Shown here: piece after piece, positions 1 through 6,438 of the stretch
Layout: each line of letters begins with the position of its first letter
Position numbering within the stretch: position 1 is the first letter of the stretch
Virus record (IMG/VR): IMGVR_UViG_3300027734_000357
Coordinates: 1 to 21,249 of that record
Reading direction: 5' to 3' (one strand)
DNA from: a virus
Length of the DNA: 21,249 bases
The notes under the pieces: generated by a model
What the model was told of the DNA's origin: nothing
What the model saw: the letters and a program-made list of their open reading frames with translations, nothing else
The model's database searches: none
Position numbers and translations under genes: made by a program

Positions 1-2
1 AG

Positions 3-149
3 GCGCAGACCTCCTACAAGTCAGAGCAGCAATGCCGCGCCGTGGTGGACGTTCAAAAGGAAAATCTGCAAAAGATGGCGCTCAAAGGTGGTCAGATGGT
101 CACCCAGATCGAGGGCACTTGCATCACTCTGAAAGGTGGGATGCTATGA
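3..149 (+). CDS. C-terminal end of a small unidentified early protein (cut by window edge)
   Basis: The frame starting at base 3 is open from the window edge to a TGA at 147-149. It gives about 48 residues, beginning AQTSYKSEQQCRAVVDV and ending TLKGGML. The start lies outside the window. The composition (mixed charged and polar, two cysteines about 25 residues apart) looks like a genuine small protein. The neighbouring frame over the same bases is Arg/Gly/His-rich and looks like noise. The stop overlaps the next start as ATGA, the junction type used by most genes of this operon, which is the best argument that this frame is the coding one. A small exported protein with a disulphide is possible, but no signal peptide can be checked. 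Function unknown. Confidence 0.55.
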   Translation, partial: AQTSYKSEQQCRAVVDVQKENLQKMALKGGQMVTQIEGTCITLKGGML

Positions 150-262
150 CCGGATTTGATTCAAAACAGCAAATGGTTACGTTGTTTTTTATAGCGTTCG
201 TTATCTTCATTATGTTTTTTACAGGCATTGGAATTGCAGCATTTATATGGAGTTTTTTATGA
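146..262 (+). CDS. Small single-pass membrane protein, 38 residues
   Basis: The start ATG at 146 overlaps the previous stop (ATGA). A longer reading from about 32 would add an Arg/Gly-rich stretch that is the shadow of the upstream gene. The product has a short polar N-terminus (MTGFDSKQQM), then an almost unbroken hydrophobic helix (residues 11-38) ending IWSFL. The last Trp-Ser codons, TGG AGT, also supply the GGAG Shine-Dalgarno for the next gene, whose ATG overlaps this stop. Small phage membrane proteins like this may act in superinfection exclusion, membrane modification or lysis control. Nothing here says which. Confidence 0.6.
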   Translation: MTGFDSKQQMVTLFFIAFVIFIMFFTGIGIAAFIWSFL

Positions 263-381
263 CACCTGCAATGAAACACATCCTCAACCATTTTGATGAA
301 ATTGCATTTACCGCTTGCGTAATGACTGGATGTTCTTTGGTATTTTGCATTGTATTTTTTTGGAGTGTGTTATGACACCTG
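248..381 (+). repeat. Duplicated gene-junction sequence (two 21-bp copies)
   Basis: Copies lie at 248-268 and 361-381, 113 bp apart. Each reads TGGAGT, five variable bases, then ATGACACCTG, with 19 of 21 positions identical. Each holds the Trp-Ser codons closing one gene, the Shine-Dalgarno GGAG, the overlapping ATGA stop/start, and the first codons (MTP) of the next gene. The gene between the copies (259-375) is therefore bracketed by a direct repeat, as expected from duplication or cassette insertion. Confidence 0.7.
259..375 (+). CDS. Second small single-pass membrane protein, 38 residues
   Basis: The ATG at 259 overlaps the preceding TGA, and the TGA at 373-375 overlaps the next ATG. The product starts MTPAMKHILNHFDEIAF and continues into a hydrophobic helix (about residues 17-38) ending FFWSVL. 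Length, membrane topology and Trp-Ser ending match the upstream 146-262 protein, although the rest of the sequence differs. A GGAG lies 7 bases before the start, inside the previous gene's Trp-Ser codons. Together the pair look like a small array of short membrane proteins expressed by coupled translation. Function unknown. Confidence 0.55.
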   Translation: MTPAMKHILNHFDEIAFTACVMTGCSLVFCIVFFWSVL

Positions 382-1079
382 AAGACGAAGCGTTTGACGA
401 ACTCGCCCGCAAGCAAGGTGACTGGGGCGGCGGCTTTCCAGCTAAGCGGCGTATGGCTGCGGACAAGTTGCAGGAGCCAGCGCAGGAGCCTGTAAAACTG
501 TGGCTATGGAAAAACTTTGTCGATGGCAAGCCTGAATATTGGGCTTTTGACAATCCGTTTCCCATTTTTATGGATAGCCACGATCCGCAAACGCTTGGCG
601 AGCCTTGTGGGTACGCATGGTTTAAACCATCACGGGCTGGGAGAACAGATGTCAGTGATAAGCAAGTGTTGCAAGATGTTCAAGAAGCCTTATCAAAGCC
701 AGCGCAAGAGCCTGACATGCTGGTCATCGCATACCAAAGCGGCTATTACGACGGCAAAAAAGCAGCATTGGCACAGCCAGTGCAAAAGCCTATCAATTTG
801 TTAGAGGCCAGAAAAATTGCTGCTGAATACGGAACGCCAGATTCGCAGATTGACAGCGGGAATTTGTATTTTGCTTTGAGCAAATGCTTGGAGCATATTG
901 ATGCACAGCCAGCGCAGGATGAATCTGAGTTATTAACTATTGCATATCAAAGCGGTTACCACGATGGCAAACAAGCGGCACTGGCTGGGAGGGAATGGAA
1001 CTTTTGCGAACGCTGCGGCAAGCGCACTGCTGACCTGACAATCATCCACACTTGCACACCACCACAAGGGGACGCATGA
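372..1079 (+). CDS. Repeat-rich early phage protein with C-terminal Cys motif, 235 residues
   Basis: I chose the ATG at 372 because it has GGAG seven bases upstream and the ATGA overlap seen throughout the operon. Upstream in-frame residues belong to the previous gene in another frame. The protein is modular. Acidic N-terminus (MTPEDEAFDEL) is followed by spacers of the type PAQEP at about residues 36-40 and 110-114, with variants at 135-140 and 179-183. Two near copies of IAYQSGYxDGKxAALA sit at residues 119-134 and 190-205. The C-terminal part has CERCGKRTADL then a further Cys (228), possibly a partial zinc site. Gln-Glu-Pro-spaced mosaic proteins are common early genes of betaproteobacterial phages. 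This is probably a cytoplasmic early or accessory protein of unknown role. Confidence 0.65.
   Translation: MTPEDEAFDELARKQGDWGGGFPAKRRMAADKLQEPAQEPVKLWLWKNFVDGKPEYWAFDNPFPIFMDSHDPQTLGEPCGYAWFKPSRAGRTDVSDKQVLQDVQEALSKPAQEPDMLVIAYQSGYYDGKKAALAQPVQKPINLLEARKIAAEYGTPDSQIDSGNLYFALSKCLEHIDAQPAQDESELLTIAYQSGYHDGKQAALAGREWNFCERCGKRTADLTIIHTCTPPQGDA
711..986 (+). repeat. Internal duplication encoding IAYQSGYxDGKxAALA
   Basis: Two segments, about 711-773 and 924-986, lie 213 bp apart in the same frame. They encode near-identical blocks (IAYQSGYYDGKKAALA and IAYQSGYHDGKQAALA). The DNA has diverged more than the protein, mostly at third positions, so the copies look old and kept by selection on the protein. 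They lie in the repeat-rich gene 372-1079. Confidence 0.75.
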
Positions 1080-1243
1080 TCTGCCCACAACCGCAATGCA
1101 AATCCTGGACCCGCGTGTTGGAGACCAGGCACAAGTACGACAACGAAACATATCGTCGGTATGAGTGCGCCAATGGGCACAGGTTCTCGACGATGGAAAG
1201 AGTGAAAGTAGATCGTGCAGCCAACCCGCCTAAAGCAGATTGA
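1076..1243 (+). CDS. Small zinc-ribbon protein resembling the NrdR N-terminal domain, 55 residues
   Basis: The ATG at 1076 overlaps the previous stop (ATGA). An upstream in-frame start would add only MHTTTRGR, read from the previous gene. The sequence MICPQPQC (Cys3, Cys8), then RVLETR, RRYEC (Cys31), ANGH (His35) and RFSTME follows the layout of the NrdR zinc ribbon, where CPxC, RVxxSR and RFTTxE are typical. The spacing here is CX4C and CX3H, not CX2C and CX2C, and the ATP-cone that follows in cellular NrdR is absent. A small nucleic-acid-binding or transcription-modulating protein is the best inference. Confidence 0.65.
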   Translation: MICPQPQCKSWTRVLETRHKYDNETYRRYECANGHRFSTMERVKVDRAANPPKAD

Positions 1244-1583
1244 GAGCGCCCTCAGAAAGCGCCCCATGACGCGCAAGGAGTTAGCGGCTGCCGTGTTCCT
1301 GTCCGAGCGTGCTGTTGAGTACAACATGAAGAAGATGCATGAGCGCGGCCAGGTCTACGTCGCAGGCTGGTCCCGCACCAGCGGGAGGATTGCCCGTGTC
1401 TACGCCTGGGGGATAGGCACTGACGCTCCCATGCCACCAGCCTACTCAGGGTATGAGCGCGTGCAGAGAGTGCGTGCGAATGAGTCTCCAGAGGAGAAAG
1501 ACTTTCGTCTGGCGCGTGAGCGTGGCAAGCGCAGGAAAATCAAAGTTGATCCGCTGATGTCGGCTTTTTATGGAGTGAAGTGA
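1215..1583 (+). CDS. Winged-helix DNA-binding protein, 122 residues
   Basis: The likely start is the GTG at 1215, inside the end of the previous gene. The next in-frame ATG (1266) would remove the first helix of the domain. Residues about 4-55 read as a helix-turn-helix with wing: LKQIESALRKRPMTRKELAA, then a recognition helix around LSERAVEYNMKKMHERGQV and a strand YVAGW. This resembles MarR- or ArsR-type regulators and phage DNA-binding proteins. The C-terminal half is basic (RLARERGKRRKIKVD), which could add DNA contacts. It probably regulates phage or host transcription, being next to a zinc-ribbon protein in the early operon. The stop overlaps the next ATG as TGATG. Confidence 0.65.
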   Translation: MQPTRLKQIESALRKRPMTRKELAAAVFLSERAVEYNMKKMHERGQVYVAGWSRTSGRIARVYAWGIGTDAPMPPAYSGYERVQRVRANESPEEKDFRLARERGKRRKIKVDPLMSAFYGVK

Positions 1584-1789
1584 TGAAGATTACAGAAAGA
1601 GAACCCACTGTTTCCAATTGGGAACAGGACGGGGAATTCATTCAAGTTGCCTTTCATAGAGACAACGGGGAGCGCGTAACTGCTCTCTATCAACGATGGG
1701 GCTGGGTTCAACCGCCATCGGAAGTTATTGAAGACACTCTCAATACCTTGGGTAAAGGTCCTCATCGCGTAGTAGGCCGCCAGGAGTAG
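1583..1789 (+). CDS. Small hypothetical protein, 68 residues, at operon end
   Basis: The start ATG at 1583 shares a base with the preceding TGA. GGAG at 1572-1575 lies seven bases upstream, which favours this ATG over the GTG at 1580. The product begins MKITEREPTVSNWEQDGEFI and contains QVAFHRDNGERVTALYQRWGW, a compact soluble-looking alpha/beta composition with several Trp. It ends PHRVVGRQE. Its last 50 bases run through the 3' end of the convergent late operon, so the end of either gene is constrained by the other. I recognise no family. Confidence 0.5.
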   Translation: MKITEREPTVSNWEQDGEFIQVAFHRDNGERVTALYQRWGWVQPPSEVIEDTLNTLGKGPHRVVGRQE

Positions 1790-4478
1790 GAGTACTTGTT
1801 GCTGGGAATGCTGCACCCGCTGACAATGCTGCAGGAATCGCCAGCAATCCCTTATTGCGGACAAAGTCTAAAAGATTCATCAAATCCTCGCGGGTTTTGT
1901 ATCCTTTAGTTTGTGCTGTTTTTGCATAAATGTCATACAAGTCACCAGCGGGAGCCATCGACGCTTGGCTTAATTTAGCCTGATCCTTTGGCGATAATTT
2001 ATTGAAGTATTCTAGAAATTGCGTTGTAGCAGCGCCAGATCCTGGTGGCTGCCGCCATGCATTTGAATAGTCAACATAATCGCTGATGTTATAGGTCGGC
2101 ACATAATCTTTTGAGCCTAATGCTGATTGCAATTGTCGTATATCAGCAGCAGGCAATCTCTTACCAAAATTTAGCCCAGCAACACCAGTTCCATAATCTG
2201 CTAAAGGTATTTCATCTCCGGCCAAATTGTAGGCATACCTAATTTCATCTTCGCCGACTTTCTTCTCTAATGGGAAGAACATACTTTCACCCTTGGCATA
2301 TGGCACTTGCACGTTATAAGGCGATCCACCCTGGGCTGTAAGCAGCCCCCTGGTGGCAGCTACAGCGCCAAGTTTCTCTTGAGTTTTTCTGGGTATTTGT
2401 GGGTAATTCAAAGCCGGACCAACCTTTGACACTGGGCTGGCATATGTCACCGGCACTTCAAAACGATTGGCAAAACCAGTATTGGTTTCAATTGGATTTT
2501 TTGCTAGTGTCGGGGCGCGTAATCCAGTTTCTGATGCTGGCCCTACAAATGGAACTCCACCTGGTGGCCGGTAAGCGCCTTGCATACCTCTTGTCTTCAG
2601 TACGTTCTCATCCAACAAAGACCTGGACAAAATGTCTCGTCCTTGGACGTCTTGGAATGCTGATGCAGCGCGAGATGAAAAGTTTGCGCGTGATCCAGCC
2701 GGTTGATTTATTAATTCTTCAAGATGGCCGCTACCTAAGAAAGGTATCATTTCGTAGGTTTCAGCACCAATCGCCCTGTCGGGTAGATTTTGCGGATTTC
2801 TGGGCAGGCTGATTACCTTACCGCGGGACTCCATTTGCCTAAATCCGTGCAATTCTTCAAGTCTTTTTGCAAGTGAATCAATGTCGCGTTGTTCAGACAT
2901 GGATAGTTGAACATTTGATGGGCTCCACTCATATGGTTTTAATGCTGCCAATTGTTCTTCATACCCAGCACGACGCAAAATATCCTGATAATTTCCTTGG
3001 TTGAGCAAAGTGGAAAAATCAGGAGTCCCTCGGATAATATCTGGCGTCAACTTACCCTGATCCAGTATTTTCCTGGCTGGCAGTCCCATCGATGTTTGGC
3101 CCTCCATCAAGGGCATCGCAAGAGACCAAATTGTCTCCTGGCCTTCCGATGGGAACATTCCAGCTTGTTGAGCGCCTTGCCTCAGTCTGGCGTTGGTGGC
3201 AATGTATCCAGGAGTCAGACCAGGATCACCTTTTGCAAGTTGCAATGCTGTAGGAGACCCGCTAAAGAGATTTTGGTTTACTCCAAGAGCGTTCGCCATC
3301 CATGCGTCGTTTGTTACCTTATAGACATCATCAGCAAGATTTTTGTAGAACGAATCTACTTTAGGACCGGACAAAGTGACCTTTGCTGGGTCTGGCGCTG
3401 AGAGCGATCTGAATGCGTTATTTTCCCACGCACCCAGAATTGACTCTTCACCCTTAGTGCCACTCACACTGCGACCCATAATTTCTTTGATGGCCCTGGC
3501 GTCAGTCGGGCGTCCAGCAGCAGTCCAGTTTTTCCAGGTGTTTAGCGTATTGAGCAAATTCATCTCTACGCTTGTTTGCGGTGACAGTGCTGCAAGCAAT
3601 GACGCAAACCTTGGCGCATCATCAGCACCAAATACATCAATAATGGCTTGCGTTGATGCTCTATACCAACCCTGTTTCGGTTGCCCAGCTTTAGCCATTG
3701 AAGACATTTCTTTGGCGTTAGGAAGTATTGACAGCAACTGGCTTACTTCTTTCACCGCTGATTCTGAGCGAATCAACTTCTGCACTTCTTGCCCTGTCAT
3801 AAATTTAGACGCACTCGCAAAATCAGGGTACTTTTGCTTGAGGGTATCTAGAATTTCTTTTTCGTCATCAGATAACAATTTCTTCTGTTGACGTACAAGT
3901 TCTTTGCTTGTCTCGCCTCTTACTGGTGCTTTGCCAGGCCGTAAAGCGCCGGTTAAATCAAGAGCCGGACTACTCTTTGCGGCCATTCCTGACGTAGTAC
4001 CCTGGCCCATTGCACCAACCATCTCACTAAGCAAACCGCCACGTTCCATAACTTGCGGCACAACGCGCTCCGCTAGGCGCTCACCAGCGCGTCCTACGGC
4101 CATAGCACCCTTCACCGGAACCATTGGAGCGAATGATCCAACCTGGCCTGCGACTCTGCCTAGTGGGTTGGCTTCTGCTGGAGCCAACGGCAGATTCTTT
4201 AGGAAATATTCAGACCCATATGGAATCAATGTAGGCTTGAACCCACCATCCATTGGCAGCATTGACATCAATGTTGATGGCAAGTTCGCAATGTCAGCCG
4301 GTAACCCAAGCAGACCAGCGAGACTTCCCCTTGCTAAATCCACTGGGACATTCGCGGCGTACTCTCGTTGCTTTGGCGTCAACTCTGCCCTGCGTGCAAG
4401 ATAGCTGTAGTCTGGAGCCATAAACTCGTCCAGCAAGCCACCGCGCTTGCGCAGACCGCCTGGGTATGCTGTTGCCAT
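1740..4478 (-). CDS. Very large internal virion/ejection-type protein with DNA-glycosylase-like segment, 912 residues
   Basis: This is the last gene of the late operon. AGGAG lies nine bases before the ATG at 4478, overlapping the end of the previous gene. Residues about 45-130 (DLARGSLAGLLGLPADIANL onwards) are a Gly/Ala/Pro-rich, weakly hydrophobic stretch common in large phage internal proteins. Residues about 265-400 have a distinct pattern: WYRASTQAIIDVFG, LLAALSPQTS, a long helix with NTWKNW, then LSGPKVDSFYKNL and YKVTNDAWMANALGV. This resembles helix-hairpin-helix DNA-glycosylase-like domains, with Asp391 where the catalytic Asp would be. The rest matches nothing I know. The C-terminus has a hydrophobic patch (LLAIPAALSAGAAFPA). 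By position after the nozzle and other internal proteins, I infer it is packaged and ejected. Enzymatic activity is unproven. Confidence 0.6.
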   Translation of the reverse strand: MATAYPGGLRKRGGLLDEFMAPDYSYLARRAELTPKQREYAANVPVDLARGSLAGLLGLPADIANLPSTLMSMLPMDGGFKPTLIPYGSEYFLKNLPLAPAEANPLGRVAGQVGSFAPMVPVKGAMAVGRAGERLAERVVPQVMERGGLLSEMVGAMGQGTTSGMAAKSSPALDLTGALRPGKAPVRGETSKELVRQQKKLLSDDEKEILDTLKQKYPDFASASKFMTGQEVQKLIRSESAVKEVSQLLSILPNAKEMSSMAKAGQPKQGWYRASTQAIIDVFGADDAPRFASLLAALSPQTSVEMNLLNTLNTWKNWTAAGRPTDARAIKEIMGRSVSGTKGEESILGAWENNAFRSLSAPDPAKVTLSGPKVDSFYKNLADDVYKVTNDAWMANALGVNQNLFSGSPTALQLAKGDPGLTPGYIATNARLRQGAQQAGMFPSEGQETIWSLAMPLMEGQTSMGLPARKILDQGKLTPDIIRGTPDFSTLLNQGNYQDILRRAGYEEQLAALKPYEWSPSNVQLSMSEQRDIDSLAKRLEELHGFRQMESRGKVISLPRNPQNLPDRAIGAETYEMIPFLGSGHLEELINQPAGSRANFSSRAASAFQDVQGRDILSRSLLDENVLKTRGMQGAYRPPGGVPFVGPASETGLRAPTLAKNPIETNTGFANRFEVPVTYASPVSKVGPALNYPQIPRKTQEKLGAVAATRGLLTAQGGSPYNVQVPYAKGESMFFPLEKKVGEDEIRYAYNLAGDEIPLADYGTGVAGLNFGKRLPAADIRQLQSALGSKDYVPTYNISDYVDYSNAWRQPPGSGAATTQFLEYFNKLSPKDQAKLSQASMAPAGDLYDIYAKTAQTKGYKTREDLMNLLDFVRNKGLLAIPAALSAGAAFPATSTPTPGGLLRDEDLYPRY

Positions 4479-4482
4479 CGTC

Positions 4483-6438
4483 TTACTCCTGTGCCGCGCC
4501 GATTGCGCTTCCCATACCCATACGAATCGCCTTCTCGCGCAGTGACTTAGCGAGAGGCTCCACCTTCATCATGTTGGCCTTGCTCATCAGCACAGACGCC
4601 GTCTGCGGGTCAAGCATGGCCTCCACAAGCAACTGCTGGATTTGATTATCAGGCAGCTTGTACAGCCAATCCAACGGGCGTGTCATGGTCCGCAATGTAG
4701 TGTTGTCTGCCATCGACTCGCTAAATACTTTGCCAATCATGTTGCCCATGCTCATGTTCTGGAAAGTGTTAGACCCTGGAGCCTTCACTCCTGGCGCTGT
4801 AGAGGCCATGCCACGATTGATCTCAGTGATGATGGCGTCCAGCCTGCGCTGCGCTGCTGGCGATAGCTCAGTGCCTAGCTCGTCTGCCCTTATCGCAAGC
4901 TGACGGCGCAAAGGACCAGCAGCCAATACTGGGTTGCCGCTTATGTTTGGCTGGCCCGTTGCAACTTTGGCCTCAATGTCTTGCAGCAATTGCATCTGGT
5001 CAATAGGACTAGACATTTTCTTGTACTTAGTCATGTAGGCAACGTAACCAGGTGCAGCGGCTTCAATCACGTCATCAATTGATCCGATGACATCCGAAAG
5101 CTGACCCTTTGCAAGTCGCAGGCTTGGGTTCTCTTGGTTGTACTTGCCCTGTGCGGCAGCAGCCAAATCCTTGCGTACCTCGTACAACTCTTGAGGATTC
5201 CGAGCCTTTGCAATCCTGCTGGTTGCCCAATTCATTGCGCTCTCAACGTCTTGGCGCACGCCAACTGGACTGTCTAGCACGTTTTGAACTGCCCTGTTCA
5301 CGACCAGACCAATGCCGCTTTGGAATATTTCTGGTTGGACAGTTACAGCACCGAATGCCTCTTCACGCATAGGTCCGGTAATAGCACTACGCTTTGCTTC
5401 TGCATAGGGGATTGATCCAGGTTGACCGGACAGACGTCGGTAGGCATTCAGCAAAGCCTCTTGGTTAGAGGATATTCTTGCGCCGAATAAATTGGTCGGG
5501 TCAAATGTCGCAGACCGTAATGGTGTCTCCAGACCAGCAAGGCCAGGGTCATACGCTGTGGCAGCAGTTGTAGGCCGTACACCTGGAACTAGCGGTGCGG
5601 CATTCGCAAGACGCTGCTGCGCCAACTCTGGGTTGGTCGCCATCCGGTTCAGCACATTACCCACAATCACCTCGCGGCCAGCTTGTGTGAACGGCTGCAC
5701 TACGGCTGCCGGTGCTGCCAAGGCGCGTTGCGTGAACGGTAGCTTCGGACCACCAGGCGCGACCATACCCGCCAGCATCGCACCGCCCATCTGAGCGCCT
5801 GGGCTTGCCCCTGACTCGCGCAGAGTGCCACCGGCAGCGCCTGCCATGCCTGCGCCAGCCACTTGCTGCGCTGGGTAGCGCGAGAGCAGGCTAAACACCT
5901 CAGACGGGATTCCCGCAGCCTGGCCGCGCATCAGGTTGGCGTTTGCCAGGTTCTGCGCGACAACGCCAGCACCACGCGCAGATCCCGCGGTCGATGTTCC
6001 AGCGCGGACGATGTCGCTTACCACTCGCTCTGTCGGGGTCTCGGGTGCTGGCAGCCCCATCTGGGTAGCAATGTTCTCAAACGCCTGAGATGGCGTAGGA
6101 ACCTTGTAGCCCGTGGCGCGGTTGAACAGGTTAACCAGAGGGTCACCAGCCATAGTCCCGAGGCCGACGCCCAGAGCGCCGATTGCAGCCCCTGGAGGAC
6201 CGCCTACAGCGCCGCCCATAGCAGCGCCTGTCACAGCCGGTAGCGCGGCGCGGGAGGTAAGTCCAAGCTGACGCGCCAAGTCCTGCGCAACGCTGCGCTG
6301 GGCTGGTTCTGTAGCTGCTGCTGGTGTAGCCAGCGCAGCGCGTAACACCATGAGTTGCTCTGTGGTGAAGCCGGAGAAGTCACCGGCCTGCGCCTTGCGT
6401 AACTGCTCGTCAGTGAATTGGCCTAGTCCATCGCTCAT
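4483..6438 (-). CDS. Large internal virion/DNA-ejection-like protein with glycine-zipper segment, 651 residues
   Basis: The ATG at 6438 overlaps the previous stop (ATGA) and follows a strong GGAGG. The N-terminus (about residues 1-35, with LGQFTDEQLRKAQAGDF) is a short helical module. Residues about 65-98 form a GxxxG-rich hydrophobic segment (ALPAVTGAAMGGAVGGPPGA then AIGALGVGLGTMAG), and a second Gly/Ala stretch lies at about 190-230. Such glycine-zipper helices suit a protein that inserts into the cell envelope during DNA ejection. The C-terminal half (about 320-651) is alpha-helical and polar. There are no catalytic motifs I can name. It lies between two other large proteins in what looks like the ejection module. 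Confidence 0.6.
   Translation of the reverse strand: MSDGLGQFTDEQLRKAQAGDFSGFTTEQLMVLRAALATPAAATEPAQRSVAQDLARQLGLTSRAALPAVTGAAMGGAVGGPPGAAIGALGVGLGTMAGDPLVNLFNRATGYKVPTPSQAFENIATQMGLPAPETPTERVVSDIVRAGTSTAGSARGAGVVAQNLANANLMRGQAAGIPSEVFSLLSRYPAQQVAGAGMAGAAGGTLRESGASPGAQMGGAMLAGMVAPGGPKLPFTQRALAAPAAVVQPFTQAGREVIVGNVLNRMATNPELAQQRLANAAPLVPGVRPTTAATAYDPGLAGLETPLRSATFDPTNLFGARISSNQEALLNAYRRLSGQPGSIPYAEAKRSAITGPMREEAFGAVTVQPEIFQSGIGLVVNRAVQNVLDSPVGVRQDVESAMNWATSRIAKARNPQELYEVRKDLAAAAQGKYNQENPSLRLAKGQLSDVIGSIDDVIEAAAPGYVAYMTKYKKMSSPIDQMQLLQDIEAKVATGQPNISGNPVLAAGPLRRQLAIRADELGTELSPAAQRRLDAIITEINRGMASTAPGVKAPGSNTFQNMSMGNMIGKVFSESMADNTTLRTMTRPLDWLYKLPDNQIQQLLVEAMLDPQTASVLMSKANMMKVEPLAKSLREKAIRMGMGSAIGAAQE

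Noticed and set aside
32-145. N-terminal extension (MPRRGGRSKG) of the small membrane protein at 146-262
   Set aside because: Arg/Gly/His-rich and read over the end of the upstream gene in another frame. The ATG at 146 has the operon's ATGA junction.
956-1327. 123-residue minus-strand ORF
   Set aside because: Shadow of three plus-strand genes joined by ATGA-type junctions. Cys/Arg/Leu-rich composition without motif.
3376-4404. Two plus-strand ORFs (171 and 166 residues) opposite the 912-residue gene
   Set aside because: They lie wholly inside a long minus-strand gene with a good start, and have no Shine-Dalgarno or familiar motif.
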